A DNA stretch of 64,000 nucleotides from Marinicauda pacifica (GTDB lineage: Bacteria > Pseudomonadota > Alphaproteobacteria > Caulobacterales > Maricaulaceae), in contig NZ_SRXV01000002.1 of assembly GCF_004793635.1 (NCBI RefSeq), forward strand, positions 186,001 to 250,000, in the 5' to 3' direction. This document shows, in pieces, positions 40,932 through 49,229 of the stretch. Each line of letters starts with the position of its first letter. The stretch's first letter is position 1. Under the pieces are notes generated by a model that saw only the letters and a program-made list of their open reading frames with translations, did not search any database and was not told the origin of the DNA. Position numbers and translations under genes: made by a program.

Positions 40932-42701
40932 ATGCAACGCTTGCTCTATCTTACAGGCACTGCGCTTGCCGGTCTGGCTTTGACCGCATGCGGTGAACCT
41001 GTACCGGACGAAACCGACACCGGCACCACCGATGCCGCGACCGGCGAATCGCAGACCGCGACCGGCGCGATGGCGAACGGCAGCGATGGCGGCGAATGGC
41101 CGGTCCATGAAGAGACCGCACCCGCCATCACCGAGGCCGATTTCGCCTACCGCATCTCCACGCTGGCCGATGACCGGTTTGGCGGCCGGGGCCCAGGATC
41201 GGAACGCGGAGAGCCCGCGGCCGACTGGATCGCCGAAGAAATGGACATGATGGGCCTTGAGCCGGCCGGCGAAGACGGCACCTGGTTCCAGGATGTGCCC
41301 CTGCTTCAAATCACGCTCGACGAGGAGGCCTCCAGCTTCGACGTCAGCGTCGGCGGAGAGCCGATGGGGCTCGAGCTCGGTGCGGACGCGGTCTACTGGT
41401 CGCAAAACCCCGAAGAGACAGTCTCGCTGACCGAGTCCGACGTGGTCTTCGTCGGCTACGGCATCGTGGCGCCGGAGTATGACTGGAACGACTATGAGGG
41501 CGTAGATGTCGAGGGCAAGACCGTCGTCATCCTGGTCAACGATCCCGGCTTTGCCGACCCCGATAGCGGCCTGTTCAACGGCGAGTCCATGACCTATTAC
41601 GGGCGCTGGACCTACAAATACGAAGAGGCGGCCCGCCAGGGCGCGGAGGGCGCGATCATCGTCCACCAGACCGAGCCGGCCTCCTATCCCTGGGAAGTGG
41701 TCTTCTCCAGCTGGACCGGCGCGCAATCGGGTCTGGTGCCGCCGGAAGATTACGACTTCGTCGACGTTCAGGGCTGGGTCCAGCTCGACGTCGCAGAGCG
41801 GCTGTTCGAAAGCGCCGGCCTGAACTTCAATGAGCTCTACGAGGCGGCCGCCAATGCCGACTTCGAAGCGGTGCCGCTGGAGAACACCACGCTGAGCGCG
41901 GAGCTTCACCAGACGTTCGAAGAGACGGTGTCGCGCAACGTCGCCGGCCGCCTTCCGGGCACCGAGCGCCCCGAAGAGCACGTGCTGTTCATGGCGCACT
42001 GGGACCATATCGGCGAGCGGCTGAACTTCTCCGGCGAGGACCAGATCTATAACGGGGCGGTCGACAACGCGTCGGGCACTTCAGCCATGCTGGAAATCGC
42101 GCAGCGCTATGCGACGGCCGAAGAGCAGCCCGATCGCAGCGTGATCTTCGTGGCGGTGACCGCCGAGGAGCAAGGCCTGCTGGGCTCGGCCTACTACGCT
42201 GACAACCCGCTGGTTCCGCTGGATCAGACCGTGGGCGGCTTCAACTTCGACGGCATGCTGCCTGTGGGACCGACCGAAGACGTCGTGGTCATCGGCTATG
42301 GCGCGTCCGAGCTTGAGGACATCCTGGAACAGGAAGCCTCCGCGGACGGGCGGTATCTGAGCCCGGACCCGAACCCGGAAGCGGGTTATTTCTACCGTTC
42401 CGACCACGTCTCGCTCGCCCGCAAGGGCGTGCCGATGCTGTACGCGGACGGCGGCTCGGTCTCGGCCGAACACGGCGCCGACCATGTCGCCCAGATCGAG
42501 GCGGCGTATCGTGCGGACGCTTACCACAAGCCGGCCGACGAGTATGACGAAAGCTGGGACCTGTCCGGTTTCGTCGAAGACGCAACCTTGATGTATCGTG
42601 TCTCGCGTGAGCTGGCTGACAGCGATCGCTGGCCGAACTGGTATGAAGGCAACGAGTTCCGCAGCCTTCGCGACGAGATGATGGCCGAGAGCGAAGGCTA
42701 G
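40932..42701 (+). CDS. M28 family zinc peptidase, predicted lipoprotein
   Basis: A 589-residue exported aminopeptidase-like protein. The ATG at 40932 is preceded by GAGGGAGA at 40916-40923. The N-terminus is a lipoprotein signal (GLALTAC, Cys20) followed by an acidic Thr-rich linker. A PA-type inserted domain (about 150-310) precedes the catalytic domain with metal ligands in HWDHIGERL, GAVDNASGTSAML, the catalytic Glu pair TAEEQGLLGS, an aspartate in GFNFDGMLP and the final His in EHGADHVAQ or nearby. It should trim peptides at the cell surface or in the periplasm. A strong terminator follows. Confidence 0.92.
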   Translation: MQRLLYLTGTALAGLALTACGEPVPDETDTGTTDAATGESQTATGAMANGSDGGEWPVHEETAPAITEADFAYRISTLADDRFGGRGPGSERGEPAADWIAEEMDMMGLEPAGEDGTWFQDVPLLQITLDEEASSFDVSVGGEPMGLELGADAVYWSQNPEETVSLTESDVVFVGYGIVAPEYDWNDYEGVDVEGKTVVILVNDPGFADPDSGLFNGESMTYYGRWTYKYEEAARQGAEGAIIVHQTEPASYPWEVVFSSWTGAQSGLVPPEDYDFVDVQGWVQLDVAERLFESAGLNFNELYEAAANADFEAVPLENTTLSAELHQTFEETVSRNVAGRLPGTERPEEHVLFMAHWDHIGERLNFSGEDQIYNGAVDNASGTSAMLEIAQRYATAEEQPDRSVIFVAVTAEEQGLLGSAYYADNPLVPLDQTVGGFNFDGMLPVGPTEDVVVIGYGASELEDILEQEASADGRYLSPDPNPEAGYFYRSDHVSLARKGVPMLYADGGSVSAEHGADHVAQIEAAYRADAYHKPADEYDESWDLSGFVEDATLMYRVSRELADSDRWPNWYEGNEFRSLRDEMMAESEG

Positions 42702-42729
42702 CCCCTTCTCTCACCCGTCTGGACATGAG

Positions 42730-42762
42730 AAGGCCGCACCGGATCTCCGGCGCGGCCTTTTC
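42730..42762 (+). terminator. Intrinsic terminator after M28 peptidase gene
   Basis: AAGGCCGCaCCGG-atct-CCGGcGCGGCCTT is a long near-perfect stem followed by TTTTCTCT. The minus-strand vWA gene ends 30 bases beyond, so it may serve both directions weakly. Confidence 0.88.
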
Positions 42763-42792
42763 TCTGCCGGGGTCGCTTGGGGGGGGCGAGGG

Positions 42793-44136
42793 CTAGCGCG
42801 CGATGCGCAGCTGGTTGATGTCGGAAGCGATCGCGTCAAACGCGGACTGAATGTCGGTGTTCTCCACGTTGTAGAAGGTCTCCGCGCGCGAGGCGCAATT
42901 GCGCATCAGATCGCGATTGGTATTTCCGCTGAGCTGGAAGGCGATGGTGTAGACGACGACACCGCGATCCTTTGCGTAGGAGCACGCCTCGATCATCTTC
43001 TCGCGGGCCGTGCGGGCGGAATAGAGCTCGTAGGCCGACCAGCTCCAGCTCCACCAGCTGCGGGTGAGTTCAGTTCTTTGCTGAGCCGTGGCGGCACCGT
43101 CGGTCATGACGACCAGAACCTTGACCGTGTCGCGATCGCCAAAATCAACCGGACGCGGGCCGAACTGGCCGCCGAGACGGCCCCGCCAGCTTGGATCAAG
43201 GGCCCGCACGCCCCAGCCGGTGGCGACATCGAGGCCGGTATTCCCGCTCGCATCCAGGCCGCCGATCAGCGATTTCAGCTGCCCCGGCGAATTGCGCAGG
43301 AAGATCGATTCCATGTGACGCTGCGGGCAATGGCTCGAACTGCGATGGCCGGTCATCTCCTCGCCGGTCCACTCCAGAGGATTGATCGTCGGCAGATCGC
43401 CGAACGGGATGACCTGCGAATGGTCCTCGCCCATGTCCGGGCAACCGGATTCGTCGAAATCCTCGTTCAGCTCTTCGTTGACATAATCGGGCAGGCGCAC
43501 GCCGCCATTATACGGGATGACCGAAACGCTGGTCCGCTCCTGGCGTGAGTCGTCGAGAACCACGTCGATGAACTCGCTGGCCGCATCGCGCAGGGCAGAA
43601 ATCTTCGAGCCCCCCATCGAGCCGGACACGTCGAGCACGAGCGAAATTTCGATATCGCGCACTTCTTCCACCGCTTCGCTGGTGCGCGAGATGGTGAGAT
43701 TCCGGACGCCGATCAGGCCCAGCATGAGGGTGGGCGTGTCCACCGAGGCGGTGGCCTGGACACGGCGCGAATTGAAGCTGGTCGACGAGGTCACATCGAG
43801 CCGGAGCGCGCCGACCAGATCGGGGTGGTCGCTCAGGGCGGCCTCGACATAGGCACGAACAACGGTGTCCGGGTCGCGGTCCTGCGTGAGCGAGGCCGCT
43901 GCCAGCACACCGGAGTCCAGCGCATTCTGGATCTCCGTGCCCAGCATCACCCCGCGCGTATAGTCGAGCGCGCCGCCGATCGCGGTCGTGATCGGGGCGA
44001 GCGCCAGGGCATAGCTGATCGCGATATTGGCCGCGGTCGCGCGTGGAAACGCACTCAAACGCCTCGCCAGAGCCGCAATGACGCGGGCCAGGCCGGGCGT
44101 CAACGCCTTGATCGAAAAGCCGAGATTGATGCGCAT
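42793..44136 (-). CDS. TadG-like protein with von Willebrand factor A domain
   Basis: A 447-residue protein of the TadE/G type. A basic N-terminus precedes one membrane helix (about 33-58: AANIAISYALALAPITTAIGG), the Flp-pilus-associated TadG start. Residues about 160-440 are a vWA domain with the metal-ion-dependent adhesion motif DVSGSMGGSK and the later MTDG. Paired cysteines in the domain (GCPDMG, SSHCPQRH) suggest periplasmic disulfides. TadG proteins sit in Tad pilus or surface-adhesion systems; no tad operon is visible here, so this is an orphan copy. Upstream lie two CtrA-box-like sequences. Start ATG at 44136. Confidence 0.85.
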   Translation of the reverse strand: MRINLGFSIKALTPGLARVIAALARRLSAFPRATAANIAISYALALAPITTAIGGALDYTRGVMLGTEIQNALDSGVLAAASLTQDRDPDTVVRAYVEAALSDHPDLVGALRLDVTSSTSFNSRRVQATASVDTPTLMLGLIGVRNLTISRTSEAVEEVRDIEISLVLDVSGSMGGSKISALRDAASEFIDVVLDDSRQERTSVSVIPYNGGVRLPDYVNEELNEDFDESGCPDMGEDHSQVIPFGDLPTINPLEWTGEEMTGHRSSSHCPQRHMESIFLRNSPGQLKSLIGGLDASGNTGLDVATGWGVRALDPSWRGRLGGQFGPRPVDFGDRDTVKVLVVMTDGAATAQQRTELTRSWWSWSWSAYELYSARTAREKMIEACSYAKDRGVVVYTIAFQLSGNTNRDLMRNCASRAETFYNVENTDIQSAFDAIASDINQLRIAR

Positions 44137-44210
44137 GGCGAATGTTCCAAAATGGCAAAACTGCCGGGATCACTGCACTCTATACGCCAATCGGCTAAAA
44201 AAGTCATTAA

Positions 44211-44243
44211 TTAACAATGAGTTATTGGTAAACGCGCGGTTAA
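44211..44243 (-). promoter_or_regulatory. Two imperfect CtrA-box-like sites upstream of TadG-like gene
   Basis: TTAA-N7-TTAT (44211-44225) and TAAA-N7-TTAA (44229-44243) each match seven of eight positions of the alphaproteobacterial CtrA consensus TTAA-N7-TTAA. They lie 75-107 bases upstream of the TadG-like start. In Caulobacter relatives CtrA controls pilus and surface genes, so the placement makes sense, but AT-rich gaps produce such matches by chance. Confidence 0.4.
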
Positions 44244-44256
44244 CAGCGCCCTCCCA

Positions 44257-45438
44257 TCAGGCTGAGAAGAAGGGCTTGAGCTGGCGCGCGGCCTGACGAA
44301 TCCGCTGTTCGTTCTCGACCAGGGCCAGGCGGACATGGCTGTCGCCGCGTTCGCCAAAGCCCAAGCCGGGTGCGACGGCCACGCCGGTCTTTTCCAGCAA
44401 CAGCTTGGAAAACTCGACCGAGCCGAGATCGGCAAAGCGCTCGGGGATGGGCGTCCAGGCAAACATGGTCGCGGGCGGAGCGGGGATCGGGAAGCCGGCC
44501 CGGGTGAAGCTTTCCACCAGCACGTCACGGCGCACGCGATAGATGCCGCGCGCCTTCTCCACATTGTCCTGAGGCCCGTCGAGCGCAGCGATGGCCGCGA
44601 CCTGAACCGGGGTGAAGGCGCCATAGTCGAGATAGGACTTGACCCGTTTGAGCGCATCGACGAGACGCGCCGATCCGGCGGCGAAGCCGATCCGCCAGCC
44701 GGGCATGGAATAGGTCTTGGACATCGAGGTGAACTCGACAGCAACATCGCGTGCGCCGGGCACCTGCAGGATGGAAGGCGGCGGGTCGCCCTCGAACCAG
44801 ATCTCCGAATACGCAAGATCGGAGATGAGGACCAGGTCGTTCGCCTTGGCCAGCTTGACCGCCTCGCGATAAAAATCGAGATCGACGACCTGGGCCGTGG
44901 GGTTGGACGGAAAGTTCAGCACCAGCGCGGACGGGGCGGGAATCGAGCGCCGGCAGGCATGGGCGGCTTCGCGCAGGAAGTTCTCCGGGTTCTCGAACGC
45001 CACCGGCCGTACGGCCGCCCCAGCGATAATGAAGCCGAACATGTGGATCGGGTAGGACGGGTCCGGTACGAGGATCACGTCGCCAGGCGCAGTCACGGCC
45101 TGAGCCAGGTTGGCGAGGCCTTCCTTGGACCCGAGCGTGACACAGACTTCCCGATCAGGATTGAGCGACACATCGAAACGACGCGCATAGTAGCGTGCCA
45201 ACGCCTTCCTGAGTGCGGGAATGCCCTGGCTGGCCGAATAGCGGTGAGCGCGCGGATCGGAAGCGGCCTCCTTGAGCTTGTCGATGATATGGGGAGCCGG
45301 CGCCAGATCGGGATTGCCCATGCCGAAATCGATGATGTCGCGGCCTTCATGGCGATAGGCCAGCTTCATCCGGTTCACCTCGGCGAACACGTAGGGCGGC
45401 AGGCGGCGCTCACGGTAGAAGGCGGTCGACTCAGTCAT
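44257..45438 (-). CDS. Class I/II aminotransferase, AlaC/LL-diaminopimelate-aminotransferase-like
   Basis: A 393-residue PLP enzyme of fold type I. The N-terminus (RLPPYVFAEVNRMKLAYRHEG) and IDFGMGNPDLAPAPHII are strongly like AlaC (YfdZ). The PLP lysine is in TSMSKTYSMPGWRIGF; SNPTA and the substrate-binding C-terminal arginine (HVRLALVEN) are in place. AlaC converts pyruvate and glutamate to alanine; related enzymes act on LL-diaminopimelate, and the sequence alone does not decide. Single gene, ending in the gap before the TadG-like gene on the same strand. Confidence 0.9.
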   Translation of the reverse strand: MTESTAFYRERRLPPYVFAEVNRMKLAYRHEGRDIIDFGMGNPDLAPAPHIIDKLKEAASDPRAHRYSASQGIPALRKALARYYARRFDVSLNPDREVCVTLGSKEGLANLAQAVTAPGDVILVPDPSYPIHMFGFIIAGAAVRPVAFENPENFLREAAHACRRSIPAPSALVLNFPSNPTAQVVDLDFYREAVKLAKANDLVLISDLAYSEIWFEGDPPPSILQVPGARDVAVEFTSMSKTYSMPGWRIGFAAGSARLVDALKRVKSYLDYGAFTPVQVAAIAALDGPQDNVEKARGIYRVRRDVLVESFTRAGFPIPAPPATMFAWTPIPERFADLGSVEFSKLLLEKTGVAVAPGLGFGERGDSHVRLALVENEQRIRQAARQLKPFFSA

Positions 45439-45538
45439 GGCAAGGCTACTCCGATCAAACCATTAGCCTATCGAAGCCGCAGGCTTTGTCGTCAATGGGG
45501 CAGGGACAAGAAATTGTGCGGCGCGGCAGTGATTTGGC

Positions 45539-46267
45539 TCAAAAGACGTGTCCGGGGGCAATGGCGGCCTTCAATAAGGTCGAGCGAGACCGGTGATCGG
45601 GCATGAGCCGGTCCAGCAGCGCGTAGAAGCGAGGCCCGTGATTCATCTCGATCAAATGACAGGCCTCATGGGCGCAGACATAGTCGATCAGGGTCTCTTC
45701 GAAGGCGATGAGGCGCGCATTCATGCGGATCGATCCGTCGCTCGAACAGCTGCCCCACCGGCTGGCATTCACCCGGATACTCACTGCGGGCGCTGGCCGG
45801 TTCAGCTGGGCCGCATAGTGGGCCAGGCGCGGCGTCATAAGCTCGAGAGCCTGGCGTCTGCGCCAGCGCTCGACCGCGCGCCTGACCGTTGCGTCGCGCA
45901 GAGAACCGGAAAGGGTGTTGTCGACGCGGACGGCGATCGCGTTCTCCTCAAGCCCGACAAGGGTGCGCGCCCGGCTATGCCCCACGACACGCAGCGTCAG
46001 GGTCCTGCCCAGATAGCCGACACCCTGACCGTCCGCACCAGTCAGCTCGGGAATGGATCGGCGCTCGGTCCACTTGTCGAGCTTGGACAGTATCCACCCG
46101 CTCTTTTCGTGCAGCGCCGACTCCGCCTCTCGGACCGCCACCCGGCGAGGCAGCGTCACGCTCAGCCCGTCCGCCCCGACGCGGAACCCGATCGTACGGC
46201 GCCGGGCCGAACGTTTCAGCGTATATCCGACCGTCCGGCCGCCCAGGATGATGCTGCGCGATTCCAT
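45539..46267 (-). CDS. YgjP-like zinc metallopeptidase (SprT/DUF45 family)
   Basis: A 242-residue protein of the M48-like YgjP family. The zinc motif CAHEACHLIEMNHGPRFYALL contains HExxH and a third histidine six residues later. The preceding RVNASRWGSCSSDGSIRMNARLI is the family signature. The N-terminal half is a beta-rich domain. Its function is unknown; relatives are linked to nucleotide or DNA metabolism operons. The start at 46267 (MESRSII) is preferred to the TTG at 46309. No clear Shine-Dalgarno sequence is seen. Confidence 0.87.
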   Translation of the reverse strand: MESRSIILGGRTVGYTLKRSARRRTIGFRVGADGLSVTLPRRVAVREAESALHEKSGWILSKLDKWTERRSIPELTGADGQGVGYLGRTLTLRVVGHSRARTLVGLEENAIAVRVDNTLSGSLRDATVRRAVERWRRRQALELMTPRLAHYAAQLNRPAPAVSIRVNASRWGSCSSDGSIRMNARLIAFEETLIDYVCAHEACHLIEMNHGPRFYALLDRLMPDHRSRSTLLKAAIAPGHVF

Positions 46268-46343
46268 GGGCTGAAGACTAGCAGGACCTACGCCCGCCCT
46301 CTTCCACAAAGATCACTCGAGGACGACGCCATGACAGGAGCGA

Positions 46344-46391
46344 TTGACAATCGTTTGCAAAGACGACATATGCAATTGCGAACGAGTTGCC
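46344..46391 (+). promoter_or_regulatory. Candidate promoter with overlapping Fur-box-like dyad
   Basis: TTGACA (46344-46349), a 17-base spacer and CATATG (46367-46372) form a plausible sigma-70 promoter. Immediately overlapping its downstream edge is TGCAATTGCGAACGAGTTGCC (46371-46391), with GCAA-N11-TTGC arms and a TTGCGAA core as in alphaproteobacterial Fur/iron boxes. The next gene encodes a Bfd-type ferredoxin, typically iron-repressed. Confidence 0.45.
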
Positions 46392-46451
46392 AAAGGCAGA
46401 GTGTCTTGCGGCGCCGTTTTTCGGATCGGTTGCGACAGTTACGAGCCCGCC

Positions 46452-46643
46452 ATGTATGTCTGCCTCTGCAACGCACTGAAGTGCCGCCAGTTCAAGGACG
46501 CTGCGAAAGCAGGCGCACGCGACGTGCCCAGCGCGTTCAAGGCTTGCGGTGCCAAACCGCGATGCGGCCAGTGCTTTGAGGAAGCAGCCCGGACTATGGC
46601 CAATGCCATGCAAGCCGACACGATGGCCGTAGCGGCCGAATAG
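46452..46643 (+). CDS. bfd: Bacterioferritin-associated ferredoxin (Bfd-like, 2Fe-2S)
   Basis: A 63-residue protein with the BFD-like fold. It begins MYVCLCNAL and carries Cys-x-Cys near the N-terminus and Cys-Gly-x-Cys (KPRCGQCFEEA) near residue 37-40, the four ligands of a 2Fe-2S cluster. Bfd reduces ferric iron inside bacterioferritin to release it. The ATG at 46452 is chosen because family members start at this point; the reading from 46344 would begin inside the promoter. bfr lies 520 bases downstream on the same strand, with a minus-strand DUF4112 gene between. An iron-responsive box sits upstream. Confidence 0.9.
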   Translation: MYVCLCNALKCRQFKDAAKAGARDVPSAFKACGAKPRCGQCFEEAARTMANAMQADTMAVAAE

Positions 46644-46656
46644 CCACCGCCCGGCC

Positions 46657-47031
46657 TCAGCGCCCGCGGCGCTCCAGCTCTTTCTCGATCGCGTTCAGGC
46701 TGTTCTTGTGAGCCTTGAATGCGAAGTCGAACAGATCACCGAGCAGCGGAATTGACCCGAACACGGTGTCTACCCCGGTGTAGAAGGCGATCTTCAGCTT
46801 GGTCCAGGTCGACAGACCGAGACGATGCGCGGTGAACAGCATGATGGCTCCGCCGATCAACGTCACGGCATCGCCCGCAACCGGGACCAGCCCGAGCACG
46901 CCGTCCAACCCGAACCGGAAATTGGCGATCTTGAACCGGGAATCGAGCAGATAGGCCCACTGCCGTGCGCGGTGCAGCTCGGCGGGAATATCGCCCTGAC
47001 GGGTAGGTGGGCCGGGATCGTGTCTTGCCAT
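46657..47031 (-). CDS. DUF4112 family small membrane protein
   Basis: A 124-residue protein with the DUF4112 pattern: WAYLLDSRFKIANFRFGLDGVLGLVPVAGDAVT, followed by two hydrophobic helices and PLLGDLFDFAFKAHKNSL. The repeated helix-Pro-x-x-Gly-Asp units look like re-entrant membrane elements. Function unknown. It lies between bfd and bfr but on the opposite strand. Start ATG at 47031. Confidence 0.88.
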   Translation of the reverse strand: MARHDPGPPTRQGDIPAELHRARQWAYLLDSRFKIANFRFGLDGVLGLVPVAGDAVTLIGGAIMLFTAHRLGLSTWTKLKIAFYTGVDTVFGSIPLLGDLFDFAFKAHKNSLNAIEKELERRGR

Positions 47032-47165
47032 GCACGATCCAACACCACGATGAGGCCGCCTGTTCCCGGCTCAGCGCGCTAAAGCGCTTTGGCCTTGGCC
47101 CGCCAGCACATTTCCGTATGCTCGTGGCACGCAACTCTGCGAAGCGCGCGATGGAGAATTTGTCG

Positions 47166-47645
47166 ATGAAGGGCGATGCCGGCGTTATCGAGCATCTGAA
47201 CAAGGCGCTCAAACTCGAGCTGACCACGGTGAACCAGTATTTTCTGCATGCGCGCATGTTCAAGAACTGGGGCTTTCAACGCATTGCGAAGATCGAGTAC
47301 GATGAATCCATCGACGAGATGAAGCATGCCGACATGCTGATCGATCGTATCCTCTTTTTCGACGGCCTGCCGAATGTTCAGGATCTGGGCAAGGTGATGA
47401 TCGGGGAAACCCTGGTCGAGTGCCTGCAATGCGATCTCGAAGCAGAACGGCGTGCACATCCGATCTATCTGGACGCGATCGAGTATTGCGAGAAAGTCCG
47501 CGATTACGGCTCCCGCGATCTGCTCGAGCACATCCTCAAGTCGGAAGAAGAGCATATCGATTTTCTTGAGACCGAGCTCGCCCTCGCCGAACAGATCGGT
47601 CACGAGCGCTACATGCAGACGCAAATCAAGGCTGGCGACGACTGA
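47166..47645 (+). CDS. bfr: Bacterioferritin
   Basis: A 159-residue iron-storage protein forming 24-mers with haem at subunit interfaces. All ferroxidase ligands are in the standard numbering: Glu18, Glu51, His54, Glu94, Glu127 and His130, with Met52 as haem ligand (DEMKHADMLID). The start is the ATG at 47166 (MKGDAGVIEHLN), preceded by GGAG at 47153-47156; the ATG at 47151 and longer readings are unlikely. It oxidises and stores iron and pairs functionally with the Bfd-like protein encoded 520 bases upstream. Confidence 0.96.
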   Translation: MKGDAGVIEHLNKALKLELTTVNQYFLHARMFKNWGFQRIAKIEYDESIDEMKHADMLIDRILFFDGLPNVQDLGKVMIGETLVECLQCDLEAERRAHPIYLDAIEYCEKVRDYGSRDLLEHILKSEEEHIDFLETELALAEQIGHERYMQTQIKAGDD

Positions 47646-47712
47646 TCGGGCCAGCTTCAGGCCACAAGAGCCTTGCCTTTGCGTCTCTGAGGCGTTAGCT
47701 GGACACGGCTAT

Positions 47713-47735
47713 GAAATGTTATAATGTAACGCTTT
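47713..47735 (+). promoter_or_regulatory. Zur-box-like operator over a -10 element
   Basis: GAAATGTTATAATGTAACGC plus CTT follows the proteobacterial Zur operator pattern (GAAATGTTATA-type dyad): AA-N2-GTTA-N5-TAAC-N2-TT. A perfect TATAAT (47720-47725) lies inside it, so a bound repressor would block RNA polymerase. It ends 48 bases before the GTG of the ZIP transporter gene. Zinc-dependent repression of zip-DUF3299 is therefore predicted. Confidence 0.65.
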
Positions 47736-47783
47736 GTACCGCATGGCGCTCCTGCCATCGCATCCAGGCTTGATCGTAACGCC

Positions 47784-48578
47784 GTGACCGCAATCTTGTT
47801 TACTCTGGCATTCGGCCTCGGCGCCGCGATCATCAGCTTCATCGCGCTGCTTGGTGTTCGCTTTGCCAGCCAATTCACGCGGGCGAACGAGCCGCTCTTT
47901 GCCGCTTTCGCGGCGGGCCTCGTCATCGCGATGGCGATCCTGCACCTGGTTCCTGAAGCCGTTCAGATGAGCGAACGCGCGCCGGTCTGGGTGCTGGCCG
48001 GCTTCGGCCTGGGCTTCGCAATCCAGCGCGGGATAGAGAGCTGGCCGGGCAAGGCCGCAGCCGGGCACCCCGGAATGGCGATCGCATTGGCACCGGTGCT
48101 CGCGATCGGCATGCATTCGGCAGTCGACGGGCTGGTCTACGCCGTGACGTTCTCGGTAGATTTCTTCACCGGCCTCTCAGCCTCGCTCGGTCTGATGGTG
48201 CACGAATTTCCAGAGGCGATCATCTGCTTCGTGCTACTCCAGCGCGCCGGGTTGAGCGACACCCGGGCCTTTCTGTTTGCCTTCGCCGCCGCCGGGCTGA
48301 CAACGCTTGTCGCGGCGGCCATCGCCGCGCCGGTTGCCGCTACGGTGCCTGACGCGGTTCTGGGCAACCTGTTCGCCCTGGTCGCCGGAATCATGCTTCA
48401 TGTGGGAGCGACCCATCTGCTGGCTCATGCTGGAGAAGCAGGCTGGCGCAGGGCCAGCCCGGTGCTGGTCGCCGGCGCACTGACCGGTCTGCTGATAACG
48501 ACATTCCAAGGCAGCGGCGGTCATGTTCATGCCCCACTTGCCACGCCTACTATCGCCTTTACTGAGCCCTCCCCTTAG
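47784..48578 (+). CDS. ZIP family metal (zinc) permease
   Basis: A 264-residue inner-membrane permease with eight hydrophobic segments. The two metal-binding helices carry GMHSAVDGLVYAV (TM4-like) and VHEFPEAIICFVLL (TM5-like), the classic ZIP His-x-x-x-Asp and His-x-x-x-Glu-Ala pattern. A C-terminal His-Val-His (GGHVHAP) is an extra metal-binding candidate. It should take up zinc or another divalent cation. The start is a GTG at 47784. A Zur-like box lies 48 bases upstream and the DUF3299 gene follows 48 bases downstream, making a probable zinc-regulated operon. Confidence 0.92.
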   Translation: MTAILFTLAFGLGAAIISFIALLGVRFASQFTRANEPLFAAFAAGLVIAMAILHLVPEAVQMSERAPVWVLAGFGLGFAIQRGIESWPGKAAAGHPGMAIALAPVLAIGMHSAVDGLVYAVTFSVDFFTGLSASLGLMVHEFPEAIICFVLLQRAGLSDTRAFLFAFAAAGLTTLVAAAIAAPVAATVPDAVLGNLFALVAGIMLHVGATHLLAHAGEAGWRRASPVLVAGALTGLLITTFQGSGGHVHAPLATPTIAFTEPSP

Positions 48579-48626
48579 AGAGTGGGCCTCCGACCGAGCT
48601 GCCGCCAAGGTTTTCTCTGACGCGCC

Positions 48627-49148
48627 ATGACCCGTTTGATCCTGATCTGCGCCTTTATCCTGTCTGTTCTGGCCGCCCCGGTTCAGGCCCAGTCGTCGGA
48701 CTATCGCGAACTCGCCTGGTCCGACCTGCTGCCCGAGGGCGAAGCGGCCAACATCTCGCGCCTCATGGAAATGCAGGCACGCCAAAGCGGCTTTGACCAT
48801 TTCGGCACTTCCTCCATGCCCCAGATCCAGACGTTCAACACGGTCGATGCCCTCGACGGGCAGCGAGTGCGGATCCCCGGTTATGTGCTGCCATTCGATA
48901 TGACCGGACCTGGCGAAGTGACCCGCTTTCTGCTCGTGCCCTATGTCGGCGCGTGCATCCATGTGCCCCCGCCCCCGCCCAACCAGCTGGTCTATGTCGA
49001 GACAGACACAGCGGTCGAGCTGGAAGGGATGTGGGACGCGGTTTACGCCGAGGGTATCCTGCATACCCGGCGCGAGGACAACGATCTTGGCGACGCGGCC
49101 TACACGCTGGAGCTGACCTCGCTCAGCCCCTACCGGCCCGGCGGCTAG
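48627..49148 (+). CDS. DUF3299 periplasmic protein
   Basis: A 173-residue exported protein. The signal peptide ends APVQAQ (about residue 22). The DUF3299 core follows: ELAWSDLLPEG, VRIPGYVLPFD, and the invariant LVPYVGACIHVPPPPPNQLV with its lone cysteine, histidine and poly-proline loop. The family's role is unknown, but it is often found with ABC exporters and zinc-responsive genes. Here it follows the ZIP transporter under what looks like Zur control, so a zinc-related periplasmic task (for example metallochaperone or zinc-sparing function) is inferred. Confidence 0.92.
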   Translation: MTRLILICAFILSVLAAPVQAQSSDYRELAWSDLLPEGEAANISRLMEMQARQSGFDHFGTSSMPQIQTFNTVDALDGQRVRIPGYVLPFDMTGPGEVTRFLLVPYVGACIHVPPPPPNQLVYVETDTAVELEGMWDAVYAEGILHTRREDNDLGDAAYTLELTSLSPYRPGG

Positions 49149-49229
49149 CTGAACGCCGGCTGAACGAGCACGCCGCTGCGAAGCCGCATACGCGGCAAAA
49201 TTGCCCTGATACGGCAATAATATAGCCGT

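Noticed and set aside
40770..42008. Upstream extension of the SBF transporter frame
   Set aside because: Antisense to the M28 peptidase gene, with no hydrophobic segments or family similarity.
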